Positions 24,011 to 37,500 of a stretch of 64,000 bases of DNA are shown piece after piece. Positions within the stretch are counted from its first letter, which is position 1. The number at the start of each line of letters is the position of its first letter. The notes beneath the pieces were generated by a model. The model ran no database searches. It saw only the letters and a program-made list of their open reading frames with translations, and was not told the DNA's origin. The position numbers and the translations under genes were made by a program. The DNA is from Luzula sylvatica (Eukaryota; Streptophyta; Magnoliopsida; Poales; Juncaceae): the NCBI GenBank assembly GCA_946800325.1, contig OX326959.1, positions 21,210,242 to 21,274,241 of the forward strand, written 5' to 3'.

Positions 24011-27000
24011 CTAGGCGATCTTAACCGATGGATTAGACAATGAAACCCGTATATTCGTTATAGAAGGCTCTCTTTTATAGTTTGACGAGACGATTTCAAG
24101 TGCAGCTCCAAGAGGCCAAACTACCTCCATGTAGGATTCTTCATACTTGATTTTATCTGCTGCTGTTACGACCTTTCTTGGTTCTACGCCTATCATTTAA
24201 AATGACATATATAAGTCGAGCATAGAACTTGAAAGCAAATTAAATAAAATTATAGATTAAGTTCATATTTGAGTTGTCTCAAATTGACACGCTAACTTGA
24301 ATGAAATTTGCATAACTCTAATCAAACAATGCGAAATTCTTACCGAGTCCATCGACAAGTATGGAGTAGAGCTGGACAACATCCATGCATAAACACGGCA
24401 AGTCGATTAAGGGCACGTTTGGAAATAGTTCATGCACTTCTTCTAAGGACTTCGCTGAGCAAGACACTTTAGAAGCATTTTCAAACTGCCTTATTCTTAT
24501 CTCAGAGCTTGTTCTTTTTATAAAACCGAGCTGAGTAAATTTCACCCAAAAAATAAATGATTAGCATTATTTTTTTTCTATTAATCATGGTTCTGAGACT
24601 CGGCCGAGTAAAAAAAAACTCGGCCGAGTTGACTCGGACTCGGCCACACCCGACCCGAGTATGGCCCGGATAAATCGAATCCGACTTTTTTTTTTTTTTT
24701 TTTTTTTAGGATTGCTATATCAAAATGAATTGTAGTTATATAAAAATTGTCTTTATTTTACTCCTAAATTTAATGAAAATCGAATAAAAAAAACTAAAAG
24801 TTTTAAGAGTAGGCTTACAATTTACAAATATACATACATACCATCCATATTCGAATGATATTTTGCATATGAGATGTGATTTAAAGATTGTTATATTAAA
24901 ATGGATTGTAGTTGTATAAAAATTGTCTTTATTTTACCCATCCTTCAATTTCATTTTTACAGTGCATAAAGATTTTACAGTACATATTTTATTTCAGCCA
25001 TACAGATACTAGCCATATTAGACATACTTCACTTTACAGTATAAAAATTTGGGTTTTATTAGTTGAATTTGTGTGTATTATGTTTATGAATGGTTATCTA
25101 TTTTTAAAAATTATTTTTTTTATTTTTTTTTATTTTTTCCGATTTTTTTACTAATCGTCCGAATTTTTTTTTTTACTCGTCCGAGTTCCGAGTCTCCGGA
25201 GCCAACCGAATCCGAGTCCGAGTCCGAGTCCGAGTTTCAGAACCATGCTATTAATTGCATTTATTTATTCATGTATTGTAATATTACAAGGCTCTCGGAC
25301 AAATTCCTCACGTATCGACAAATTCAATTGTTTTTCAACAAAAATGAACTCCCATTTCGAAAAAAAGTATTTAAAGTGATTAATTAAGAAGGCTAGAAAA
25401 AATTCGAAAGAAACGTACATCAACGCCAGTATGATGGAAACCACCGACCATATAGAGATCCTTCACACCAGCTCCGCCTCCTCCATTCCATACACCATCG
25501 AAGGTGCAATTTTTTACATAACAAGCTGCATTCAGGTTTAGGGTTCTAAGCACTTCCGCCCTGCATTTCTCATAATTCGAACCGCTAGTCGAAGATCTTA
25601 AATTGTAGACCGCTCCGTAATAGTCAAATTGTTCTGAATTTCATGAAAGAAATCAAATATTTCCAGAATCATTATTGAAATAATTTTCAAGGTTTTATTT
25701 TATCTTACTGTCAGTTCCATTCACAGCACAATAGGTATATGAATCATTTGTGTATTTGAGTAATTTTCCTCGAGATGCGTATGCACCGTAGAGCCAATAT
25801 CTGAAAAAAGAAGTCTCTGCGATAGTGTTATTTTATACGAAAATGCAACGCATCATGTAAATGAAAAGTAAATATTAAACATACCCATGGGAGTAAAGAT
25901 AGTATTTAGTTCCATTGAAGTAATGCTTAGTTATGTAACCGCTTTTTGTAGCGTCTTTTTTAGCTTCTTTCCCAACTTTGCTCGAGACCGCATATGTTGT
26001 TTCCACCGATGCAAGCTCCTGATCGAGCACACTAACCGTCTTCGAGTAATCCCCTCCTATATTTCCTAAAAGATAATTAACAGCTGCCTGCAAGTCGATC
26101 GAATGTTCCAACATTTAACACATGATTGTAAATTGTTTAACACGTTAATTAAATTTTCTTACCCACATATAAACTCCTTGTTGGGATCCTGGAAGAACTT
26201 TTACCCACTTTGTGTCTAGAGAGGTTTTGCTCGAAAGATCACGAACCTATGGAGTATAATAGTTTTAACATAAAAATATATTACTATTTAGTCTTTCAGA
26301 TTTGTACATACATTAATTACACGAAGTTAAGTATAATTAAAAAGTATTCTTTATAAGATTGACCCAACTAATATTTTGGGCAGATTGATTAAACAAAAAT
26401 CCCCATCAAGTCTCATAAGCACGTTACAATTAATTAAAAATAGTACCACTTGTAGAATTTCCTCCCTTTTTTCTTCACCAAGAAGCCACAGCTCTTCACT
26501 TGCCTGCATAAAACAAAAAAAATAATATTCATCTCATTAAGAACCTAAGCCGAAAAATATAACAATGTACAAAATAGTATTTAACAATAGACAGTAAATT
26601 AATTTATGATATTCTTGTTACTCCAACTATGAGCGGAGTTTCGGGGCGTTGATTTTCTGGAACTGCATTTACAGCATTTTGCAGAAGTGGCGCAAGCAGA
26701 GTTGCCGCATCCTCTGGATTGTCCGCAACTTCGGTCAATCCTGTATACACCTATGCATGCACACAAAAATTGGTAATTAATACAACAAATTATAGGGAGA
26801 TTTACATATTTAACTTTTGTTAAATTTAAATTTAAATATTTATCTTTCTTAAAATTAAAATATCATATTTATTTTTTGCTAAATTTAAAATATCATATTT
26901 ATCCAAAAATTAAAATTAAAAATCATCCAATGCCTCCGTTAAAACTAATGATGAACCTTCAAAGTTATTATTTTATCCTTTACATATTTACTCTTCTAAA

Positions 27001-27577
27001 AACCTAAAATATCGTATTTATGCTTTTCAAAATTAAAAATCCCACTAAATCATATTTACTATTTTGAAATTGGATGGTTTTTAATTTTTGGATAAATATG
27101 ATATTTTAGATTTAACGAAGGATAAATATGATAATTTATTTTAAGAAAGATAAATATGTAACTTTAAATTCAACCAGGGATAAATATGTAAATCCCCTAA
27201 ATTATATAGTGGAGTTGATCCAGTACTAAATTAATATCCGTGAACTTAATTTTTCTGGTACTAATTTAGGAAACAGAATTTCCTAGCTAGAATTGTTTGA
27301 GATAGAATTAAATTGGGTGTTTGAACTTCTTAAATGTAGAGATTACCTTAAATTGAGGGTCGAATTGCCCATTGATTTTGAGAAGGTTTAAATTCTCGTC
27401 AAACCCAAAAACATGAGCAATGGTGCATAAAGTTCCAGCTTCCAAAACCACAATGTATTTGTCGGTACTTCGCGCATGTTGTCTTATTATGGCTGAACTG
27501 GAGAAACAAATATGAAGATGAAGAAGAAAAGAGAGGACTAAGAGGCTAGGGTTCTTGAGTACTCTTGCATGAGCCAT
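24011..27577 (-). CDS. Apyrase-like protein C (GDA1/CD39 family), catalytically degenerate, 458 aa
   Basis: Nine exons, read right to left: 27577-27347, 26750-26622, 26503-26447, 26246-26163, 26087-25885, 25800-25709, 25633-25419, 24530-24344, 24189-24011. All introns are GT..AG, the phases are consistent and there is no stop. The N-terminus has a signal-like hydrophobic run (SLLVLSFLLHLHICFSSSA). ACR1 is LEAGTLCTIAHVF, with Asp changed to Glu and the STGSR core lost. ACR2 is ASEELWLL, ACR3 is GSQQGVYMW (catalytic Glu to Gln), ACR4 is LDQELASVETTYA. The Cys-rich C-terminal region (CTFDGVWNGGGGAGVK) is kept. N-glycosylation motifs include NGTK, NDSY and NCTF. Nucleotide hydrolysis is unlikely; binding or scaffold roles are open. 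It carries a foldback MITE in intron 1 and a hAT element in intron 7. Confidence 0.88.
24586..25247. mobile_element. Non-autonomous hAT-type element in intron 7 of gene C, 662 bp
   Basis: Termini CATGGTTCTGAGACTCGG and, inverted, CATGGTTCTGAAACTCGG, with a perfect 8-bp duplication CTATTAAT (24578-24585 and 25248-25255). Subterminal regions are made of ACTCGG/CCGAGT words; the middle is AT-rich. No transposase. Confidence 0.9.
26795..27198. mobile_element. Foldback MITE in intron 1 of gene C
   Basis: The two halves are long imperfect inverted repeats (GATTTACATATTT near 26799 and its complement near 27192), flanked by AAATTATA on both sides (26787-26794 and 27199-27206). The transcript of this intron could form a long hairpin. 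No coding capacity. Confidence 0.7.
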
Positions 27578-27624
27578 TAGTTTGAGATGAGTGAGATAAC
27601 TTCGTGTGTTTCAAATTTGAGTGT

Positions 27625-27630
27625 TTTATA
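27625..27630 (-). promoter_or_regulatory. Probable TATA box of gene C
   Basis: TATAAA in the context CTCCTTATAAAACAC, about 48 bp upstream of the ATG. The same context is found upstream of genes A and D. Confidence 0.5.
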
Positions 27631-27807
27631 AGGAGTGATGAATTGTTTTTAGGGCGCGAGATCGAAGGTGCTGTTTGGGAACCCGATAAGTCAGAATAAA
27701 ATATTTTATCTTTCCTAATCCTGCCATCAAACAAATGAAGATGATAAATGGGGTAGGTCCAAGTTATTCTTCAAAATTTATCTCTCTAAAACCAGGAATT
27801 GTATAAC

Positions 27808-28129
27808 TAGGGGTGTAAACGGTTCGGATAGTGGTCATACCAGATATGTATTCATATTTTTTTGGATACGAATATTCGGATACGAAATCACTCGGACCCA
27901 GAGACGGAACCAGGACGGAATAATAGGTGGGGCCGGAATGATAGGGACCGAGAACGAATAATTCAAAATAATTTTTAACCTATAAATTATAATAACATAT
28001 ATAATTTCTCTATATATACAGCGGTTCGGATATTAAACGAATACGGACGGTTCGAATATTGTCGGATATGAATACGAATTTTTTTTCGAATATTAAAACG
28101 GTTACTATTATATCATAACATAATATATT

Positions 28130-28188
<59 letters not shown>

Positions 28189-28580
28189 ATTTACAACATC
28201 AACAATCTAAGTTATTGTATTTAAACTTAATTTTATAATTGTGATTTAAAATCATCTAGAAATCATTAATTATATATATATTTTCCAACTAATATGGAAT
28301 AAGACACAAAAAATTATATAATATCCAGATGCGGATCCGGATCTGGATATCCGTATCCGGATCCGAGTACCGGATCCAAAAAAATACCCAGATCCGGATC
28401 CGACACTAAAATCGAAAATCTGATTCTGTTCCGGATTTGAATAAAAATATCCGGATCCGATCGGATACGGATAATTTTTCCGGATCCGATCTGATACGGA
28501 TATTTTTTTTTTCGGATCCGAATATTTTTCGAATATGATTCGGATCGGTTCGGATAATAACCGCATCATTTACATGCCTA
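27808..28580. mobile_element. hAT-like element, GGATCCGGATA-word type, degenerate
   Basis: Starts TAGGGGTGTAAACGGTTCGG and ends with the imperfect complement (CATTTACATGCCTA). It is related in sequence to the better copy at 30261-30860. An (AT)n run of about 46 bp (near 28138-28183) lies inside. The flanking duplication is not recognisable. Confidence 0.6.
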
Positions 28581-29402
28581 TTTTTTCTTTTTCCCCAACT
28601 AAAATATTCCAAACTTTAACACCAACTACTGTATATTTTATTTTTTTTAATTTTGAAATATTTTCTCTCTCTTACATCTCATCTCTTCTTTCCCAACCAA
28701 CAATTTTTCTCTCTTCCTATTTTCTTTTCTTAAATCCAAAACATCTCTTAATATTCTCATTTTATCTACGAATAAATAAAATTTATAAATTATATATATT
28801 TTTCTCTTCAATTTGAGATCTTGAATGTGCATGTTTAGTTCAAGTGATATATTTTTTATTTTATTTTTGTCTTACCATTGAATTCATAATTTACCACTTA
28901 TTAGAATAGAGTAATTAGCTGCGCAACTTGTTTCTTCAATTTTGATGTTTTAACCTCTAGTCTAGTTTTCTTGTGTTAATTAGTTTATCTATACGGTTCA
29001 AGAAAAATGAACTGTGACTTTCTAATTTCGGATATCTAAGTGTAGTGGCCAAGAAAAATTATATTTAAGTATTTTGATAATAAGGAAAAGGATAGAGAAG
29101 ATTAAGGTAAAGAATATAGAAAATAAAAGAATTTTGTTATTTTGAAATCATGCAATTTGATAATATTTAACATTATGTAATTTTATCATCCTAATTTCGA
29201 ATTATATTGGGTGAAAATGAACTGTGACTTTTAAGTTTCTATATGTTAACTTTTACGAATAATTTGGTCATTTACAAAAAAAAATTCGAGACTCGAAATT
29301 ATCCCAGCCGAACACCATATTAAAACTAGAGATTAAAAAGGTATGACTCCTTATACCCAAATCGTTTCCTCCTCGTGCTATCTTGCTTCCATGCGGAGTC
29401 TA
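28581..29402. other. AT-rich spacer, no gene seen
   Basis: Low-complexity AT-rich DNA with scattered CT-rich tracts (28650-28740). No conserved protein or RNA is recognised. Confidence 0.4.
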
Positions 29403-30044
29403 AGGGGCCATTCGGCAAGCAGAATTAGTAGAATAAGAAATGAAATTAGTAGAACGTAATCGAATTAGAAGGTGGAGGAGAAATAAATTCATGGAATATG
29501 GTTATTGAAGATGTAGAAATGTGTTTAATTAAAAATAATAAATGTATAAAAAAAATAGATGCATTGTTAAATTTTTATTATAATATTATATTTTTTTCTT
29601 GTAATAACGTATAATATTATATTAATTATATTGATATAGTATAATATTATTATAATATGAGTTTTATAATAATATATATAATATTATATTAATTGTATGA
29701 ATATAATAATTATTTTATGGTTATAATTTAATTATTATATATTATTACGATAACATATATAATATTATATTAATTGTATGGATAGAATGATTATAATATA
29801 ATTATTTTATGGTTATAATTTAATTATTATATATTACGAGAACATATATCATATTTTGTTCATATAATAATGAGTATTTGAATATAATTAAGTAAAAATA
29901 TTGGACACTAATATGTCTATAATTATTTAACTAGTAATAATGAAAAAATGGATACCAATATGAGAAAAATAACCCAATAGTAATAATACATAGTAAAAAT
30001 TCTTAATGGGTGGTGATTATTGTTGAAGGAGCCCACAATGCTAG

Positions 30045-30097
30045 GAGAGAGAGACTACACGACAAAGGGTTCTCGAGTACTCTCTCGCATGAGCCAT
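30045..30097 (-). pseudogene. Apyrase exon 1 relic (start codon region)
   Basis: On the minus strand, ATGGCTCATGCGAGAGAGTA followed by CTCGAGAACCCT matches the start of gene C (ATGGCTCATGCAAGAGTACT, then CAAGAACCCT), with a small insertion and then loss of frame. Upstream sequence also resembles the gene C 5' flank (GTGTTTTAT). It is a dead fragment. Confidence 0.6.
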
Positions 30098-30260
30098 TGG
30101 TACACACTTCCGACTATTCCGAGATTAGTGTTTTATTAGTACTGAATACTGAATTTTTTAATAATTTATGGAGAGACATCCGTCTCGTTAGCCATGAGAG
30201 AATAATAAATAAAATATTTATGAAAGATCTACATATGGAGAGACATCCGTCTCGCATGAG

Positions 30261-30860
30261 CAGGGGTGTCAACGGTTCGGATCCGGTTCGGATAGTGGTC
30301 ATACCAGATCCATATCCATATATTTTTTCGGATACGGATCCGGATACTGAATTACCCGGATCCGGATACGGTTCGGATAATAAACGGATACGGATACGAT
30401 TTTTTTTCGGATATTAAAACGGATACTATGTTATCATAACATAACTTACTTTTTAACTATAAATATATATAATTTGTGACATGAACGATAAATATGATTA
30501 TATTTAAACATAATTTTACGATTGTGAGTTTAAATCACTCACAAATCATTAATTTGTATATGATTTTTCAACTAATATCAAATATAATACATAAAAATAA
30601 TTTATAATATGCGTATCCGGATCCGGTTCCGGATACTCGAATCTGGTTCCGAGTATCCGGATCCTAAAAATAACCGGATCCGGAACACGGATCCGGTCCC
30701 CGCACCAAAACAGAATATCGAATCCGGTTCCGAATCCTAAAATTAGCAACCAGATCCATATCCGGATCCACTCGGATCCGGATATTTTTTTCGAATCCGG
30801 ATATTTCTTCGGATACGGTTCGGGTCGGTTCGGACAATATCCACACCATTGACATCCCTA
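30261..30860. mobile_element. Non-autonomous hAT-type MITE, GGATCCGG-word type, 600 bp
   Basis: Ends CAGGGGTGTCAACGG and, inverted, TAGGGATGTCAATGG, with an exact 8-bp duplication CGCATGAG (30253-30260 and 30861-30868). The duplicated bases include part of a CATGAGCCATTGG motif related to the apyrase start region. Confidence 0.88.
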
Positions 30861-30964
30861 CGCATGAGCCATTGGATCTTCACATTTATTTTTTGGATGG
30901 TCCCAATAAAAAAGGGGTATTTTTTGGAAGGAAAATTTAAAAAAGAGATTTTTGAAAAACCTCC

Positions 30965-31895
30965 TATTTTTTTGAAAAATTTACAAATAACTCCCTAACT
31001 TTTTTTCAATTTACAAAAAACCATCTAATTTTTGATAAATTCCAAAAAAACCCCTACATACAAGTTTTTCTTTTCAATTACCCCCTCATAGGAGTATATC
31101 ATCGTATTACAAATTTTTTGGACGACAATACCCCTCTATTTTTATCTTTAAATTTAATAAACATATTTCAGTATTATTTTATTAATTTAAAATCACTAAA
31201 TTTTTTTTCACATATAGTAATTTAAAAAAACTATATGGCATATACATAATTTTAATCTTTTATTTATTATATATTTTATAATCAAAAACTAAAATTAAAT
31301 AAAAATATGATATAAAAAATATTCCTGGAAAAATCTTGACAACTTATATTATTCTAATATTTAATTTTAATGTTGAATAGTTATTAATAAAATTAGTTAC
31401 TAAATAGTTTTTCTTGTAAAATTAAAAATGAATGAATGAAAACTAAAACTAGGATTAAAATAATATTGTCGCTAATTTTATTTTCAACAAATATTTTTAT
31501 TTCAGTAGCTCGTTTTGTAGTAACTATTTTTATTTCAGTATCTAGTTTCTGCTAACTATTTTTATTAATAACTATTGATTTCATCAGTTAATTTGCTAAT
31601 AGTTAAAAATAATTACTACAAAACTAATTGCTGAAATAAAATTAGCTGTTGAAATTTTGTAATTAGTGATTTTAAAATTATAAAATAATACAAAAATATG
31701 TTTGTTAAATTTAAAGATGAAAAATAGAGGGATATTTTAGTCCAAAAAAATCGTAATACCATGAAAAATCCCTATAGGAGGGTAATTGAAAAGAAAAACC
31801 TTGTATGTAGGGTTTTTTTGGAGTTTCTCAAAAGTTAGGGGTTTTTGTAAATTCAAGAAAAGTTAAGGGGTTATTTGTAAAATTCCCATTTATTT
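30965..31895. mobile_element. Foldback element with ~220-bp inverted arms
   Basis: The left arm (about 30965-31190) and right arm (about 31660-31895) are imperfect complements, for example TTACAAATAACTCCCTAACT against the complement of AGTTAAGGGGTTATTTGTAA. The centre is AT-rich. No coding region. Confidence 0.7.
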
Positions 31896-31971
31896 GATAT
31901 TCTAAAAATCCCCTATTTTTTTGAAAACTCCAAAAAATCATCTGTACCAATGTTTTTATTTTAAATACGCC

Positions 31972-33448
31972 CTATGCCCCCGTTTGGATGAGGGATAAGA
32001 AGAGGATAACTTGACTTATCCCTCTATTCCTTGCCAAACATACAAGGTGTAAAGAGGAATAAGATGAGATAGGGATAAAAAATGTGAATAAGGTTATCAC
32101 CACAAAAAGTGGTGATAAGGCTATACTTCACATATCCCTCAAATTTTTTACCAAACTACCCTCACGCATATGATTATTATATAATATAATAAAAAAAATA
32201 AAAAAATAAAAAATATTATATAATAAAATAAAAATAAAAATATAATATAATATAATATAACATAATACATTATGTTATAATATAATATAATTATATTATA
32301 TTATAATATAATATAAAATAATATATAATATAATATAATACATTATAATATAATATAAGATAATATAATTTAATACATTGTAATATAATATAACATAATA
32401 TAATATAATACAATGTACTATAATATAATATATTATAATATAATATAATATAATATAATATAATATTTATAATATAATATAATATAATATAATACATCAT
32501 AATATAATATAATATAATATAATATAATATAATATAATGAAATACATTATAATATAATACAATATAATACAATAAACTATACTGTATAAATATAACATAT
32601 TATATTATAATATAATATAATATAATATAATATATTTATAATATAATTAAATATAATATATTTATAATAATATTTATTAAATATAATATATTATAATATT
32701 TATAATATATTTATAATATATTTATAATACATTTATAATTATAATATTTGTAATATATTTATTATTATAATATAATATAATTAAATATAATATATTATAA
32801 TATATATATTTGTTTTTAATATAATTAAATATAATATATTTATTTATAATATATTATAAATATAATATAATATATTTATATTATAATATAATATATTTAT
32901 AATATAATATAATATAATATATTTATAATATAATATAATTATATTATAATATAATATAATATAATATAATTATATTATAATATAATATAATATAATACAA
33001 TACATTATAATATAACATAATTTAATACATTATGATATAATATAACACATTAATATAATATAATACATTATATTATAATATAATATAATATAATATAATG
33101 TAATATATTTATATTATAATATAATATAATACGTTATAATATAATACAACATAATACAATTATAATTTTACATAATTTAATATTATATAATATTGTACAA
33201 TATAATGTAATATAATATAAGATAACCTAATAATATTATAATATTTATCTTTTAAACATATTAATTTGAAATTTATAAGAAAAAGGGTATTTTGGTCATT
33301 TCAAAATATTCTTTTTGATACCAATACTATCCCAAAATTTATCCACACAACCTTACCAAACACCATTCCAAAGTTTAGGTATAAATAGGGATAACTCATT
33401 ATCCCTCAAATAATTTATACCCACCTTATCCTCTTCCCAAACGGAGCA
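31972..33448. mobile_element. TIR element with CCGTTTGG ends, filled by TATAA-type repeat
   Basis: The left end TGCCCCCGTTTGGATGAGGG and right end complement TGCTCCGTTTGGGAAGAGG are imperfect inverted repeats. The middle (see separate entry) is simple repeat DNA, so this is probably a MITE with an expanded microsatellite core. Confidence 0.55.
32160..33240. repeat. ~1.1-kb TATAA/TAATA pentanucleotide repeat tract
   Basis: The sequence is almost wholly TAATATAATA units with periodic substitutions. A 93-residue Tyr/Ile-only open frame on the minus strand here is a by-product. Confidence 0.9.
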
Positions 33449-33623
33449 TGGGGTTAAAATTAATCTTGGTTGGTGTTAATTCTTTTTAGACCAAAATGCC
33501 CTTCTTTTTACATATGTAATAATTAAAAGAATATTGTTTTCTTATTTTTTTATTAATTTTAAAAAAGTTCTAAATTTTTTTTAGCTCATAATAATTGTTC
33601 AAAACTAATTATTAATATAAAAA

Positions 33624-33731
<108 letters not shown>

Positions 33732-34142
33732 TCTTATTATTTTAATATTAATATTAGTATTATTATAATATATTGTAATTATAATTAATATTATATTATA
33801 CTATTATTATAATTAGTACCATAATATTACTCCAATTAATATTATTATGATAATTTTATATTGCAGTAATGTTATATTATAATCAAATTAATAAATTTTT
33901 CAAACTAATAATAATAATTATTATTATAATAATAACATAATAATAATAATATAATAATAATTTGTCATTATGATAATACTATTATATTGTTTTAATTTTG
34001 ATGAAACATTATTTTTACATTTTCAACAACCGAACATAAAATTATATTTTTTTACAAATCGAAAAAATTACTAATTCCACAACTTTTTACTTCACCTTAT
34101 AATCCGATCCCATTCTACTAATTCGTGTTGCTCAAGAGGCCC

Positions 34143-34191
34143 TAGTATTTACCATGTCTAAGAATCTGGTGGCATTCTCTGAAAATTAATA

Positions 34192-34255
<64 letters not shown>

Positions 34256-34529
34256 ATTAATTAATATTTATTAAAAAATTGTTAATTTATATCGTCCAGT
34301 TAAAAGTTCCCAATTCTACTAAAAAGAAGTTTGTAAAGACACAAAAAAGCACTGTCAGGTCTCAGTCAATAAATCGTCCATTCCTATCCAACCTACCAGA
34401 AGTACCTGAATTCGAGACAATAAAGATATCACATGCATCCTGGACTCACGAGGTCCCGAGAAATAGATCCACGGTAATTATTATACTGCTGAGAATTGAG
34501 CCCACTCCACGTGGTAGTCAACAGTAGAG
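34143..34529. other. Unassigned spacer
   Basis: Contains (AC)n(AT)n at 34192-34246. The rest is unique-looking but matches nothing I recognise; the open frame 34279-34527 (+) has no family signature. Confidence 0.3.
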
Positions 34530-37500
34530 GTGGCAATGTCCACTTCGGTATCCTCCTCTTGTTTCGATTTCATCGGTCCACACATATCTGAATGTATGAG
34601 TTCCAACTAGTCGCTGGACCGTTCTGCGACCTTCGAAAACGGCGTCTTTGTCATCTTGCCAAGCAAATAAGATTCGCAATTCTCATATGAAACGAATTCA
34701 AACGAGTCTAGCATTACATCTTTATGGAGTCTAGCAATGAATTTCTCATTCACATGACCGAGATGACAATGCCAAAAGAAAGTTCGATTATCAACGTTAG
34801 GTTTAATCCTTCACGCATTAACATTAAAAATAAACTCATTATTTCCGTGATCGAGATACAACACGTAAATACCATTTTCTAATAGAATATTTACATAGAT
34901 AATAAATTCTTACATATCGTAAATTCATTATTCCTAATAATGAATTCATTGCCATTCTTGGCTAGTTTCGATACACTTATTATGTTCTTACTAGCTTTTC
35001 CGGACTTTCTCAAAAAGCTTCCTTCGAGATGGAATTTACATAATGATGGTACAAAATTACAACTATTTAGTACTAATATAAGGCTATTTGGTAAAGTAAC
35101 ATTATAAACGCCAACGACTAAAGAAGAAACTTTTGCTCCATTTCCGACGCGTAAATCCACTTCGCCTCGTGCTAATCTTCTACTATTACTTAGACACTGT
35201 ATATTACGACAAATATGAGTTCCACATCCGGTATCATTACCCAGTTATTCATAGTTGAAAGATTAACTTCGATAACGTTAATACCTGAGAGGCCGGCTTC
35301 CGAAACTGCCTTGTCCTTCTCCACCTCCTCGAGGTAAGACTTGCAATCACGCTTCCAATGTCGAGACATGGACAATGATAGCATGTCTCATCCTTGAATT
35401 TCTCCTTTCCCTTTTTATTCGGGTTCGAGCGTTTCTTAGCCGAACCACCCCTGGACATTGATCTCCTACGATCCTTATTCTGAATCGTGAGAACGTTCCC
35501 GACAACTTTTGCCTTGTTTTCCACTGATGTCTTCAACATCTTCGACTCAAAATTCTTGAGCATTCCATGAAGCTCAGGGATCGTTTTATCTATCGAATGC
35601 ATATGATAATTAGTCACAAACGGAGAAAACCTTGGAGGAAGTGCACACAAGATCAAATCTTGTTCCCTAATCTTCAACAATTTCTTTCCTAGCTTCTCTA
35701 GACGGTCTATGATAGCTTGAACTTTCAAAAGGTGGGTACTCACCGAAGACCCTGAGGGCATCTTGCATTTTACCAACTCTTTGAGTGTATTGAACCGTTC
35801 AATACGCTCCTGCTCTTGGAACATTTTCTTGAGCACAACGCTTATCAAGTATGCATCCAAGTCCTCAAACTATTTTTGAAGACTTGCGCCCATACACGCC
35901 AACATGAGACATGTAACGTCATTTGAGTCCTTCTTAAGTTTCACAAATGCGGCATTTTCCTCGACCGTAGCACTGGGGCCCGATTTCACTAGTTTCGTAT
36001 CCAATACATGGATTTTACCCTCTTGCCTAAGAATATTTCTCAGGTTTATGTGTCAAACTAGATAGTTTCGACCCACTAGCTTATCCTTTTCTAATACCGA
36101 TCTAATCGATAAGGTGCTGGTGTTAATTGAAGACATTCTTTACAAATGAAATAAAGATTATTTTTACTAACGTTGCAAACTTACCTTATATGCTTACATG
36201 ATGATTATATGAAATTATTATTTTATCGAATCGATAACTCTCATATCGATACGGGACTCCAAGTCCATAACACTCAAGGCCCATATTTCCGTTCCTCCCA
36301 CAAGTGATTTTAGCCTATCGGGTGGGATCCCGTTATTTTGGTAGGATGAATATCCAATCGTATCCAATACGACTCTTGAACCTTTATAGAATTTCGGTGA
36401 TAGGTCGTATCATATACAATCCCAGTTCCGTGTGTGCATTCTATCTATGCCCCGAACTCCAATCCGATTGGTCTGGACGGTTAAGTCACAATCATATCCA
36501 GCGTATCGTTCAAATATACTACTAGTGAGTCGACTTTAGCCTGGGCCTCACAAGATCTTATTTAACGCTTGACACCCTCTCGATAGTTACAATATCACGT
36601 GCCCGACTTTAGCTTGAAGCCTCGTGAAACGTAACAGCAAACTCGGTGGTTGTGGACATTTAAGGTATTTTCATGACTTAAGTATTATGAGGGATCATCA
36701 TATACATGTTTGTATACGTGACATAATCGTATTATATCACCATCACAAGATTTGATTGATCATTAATCTTTAATAACCATTTTATATGAAAGTATGAGTG
36801 ATGCCAATTCTATTGATACAAAGAACTTAAATATTCGAGTTTCGTAGCCAAAGTTATCCATAATCATCACGAGTCCGAAAAACATGTTCAAATTAGCAAT
36901 AATCACCAAATAGAAACCCTAATTCGACATTTTGTACCATTAGAAATCCTAATTACACAATTTAGCTGAGAAAGAACTGAAAAAAATGTCAAATCAACAA
37001 TAAAATAGGAACCTAATTCCATATTTTGTCCTAATCGTAACCCTAATTGACAATTTAACAGAAAAAAAGAAATGAAAAAAGGGAAAAACGACAAATACCT
37101 GCTGCAATCGAGCCAAAATCACGATGAAACAGCCAAAACTCACGTGTTGTCGTCATCCTTCTCCATTCGCACTCTTTTGCCAGCCGAGCTGCGCCGTTTG
37201 AACACCTCTTTAATCGCATGAAGAACAGAGTGGCGAACCGCCACTTGCGTCCTGTCGTCCAATTTCGTAGTCACCTAGCCTGAGCGTCGCCCTTCTTCCT
37301 CTTCTTCTTTCTGCCGAGTCCGAGTGAGGAAATTTCTCTCTTTATCTGCTCCGTGTTTCTCTTGTGGGGTCGCTAGGGTTTTGACGGTGGATTTTTTTTG
37401 TTCGAGCAAATGAGAAGAAAAGAGGATGATGTGGAGTATTATTTATTCAGAAGAAGCAAGCAGTAACAGGCGACGTGGCCGAACGAAAGAAGAGGAGAAT

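Noticed and set aside
32291..32572. Tyr/Ile-only 93-codon frame
   Set aside because: Direct translation of the TATAA repeat tract.
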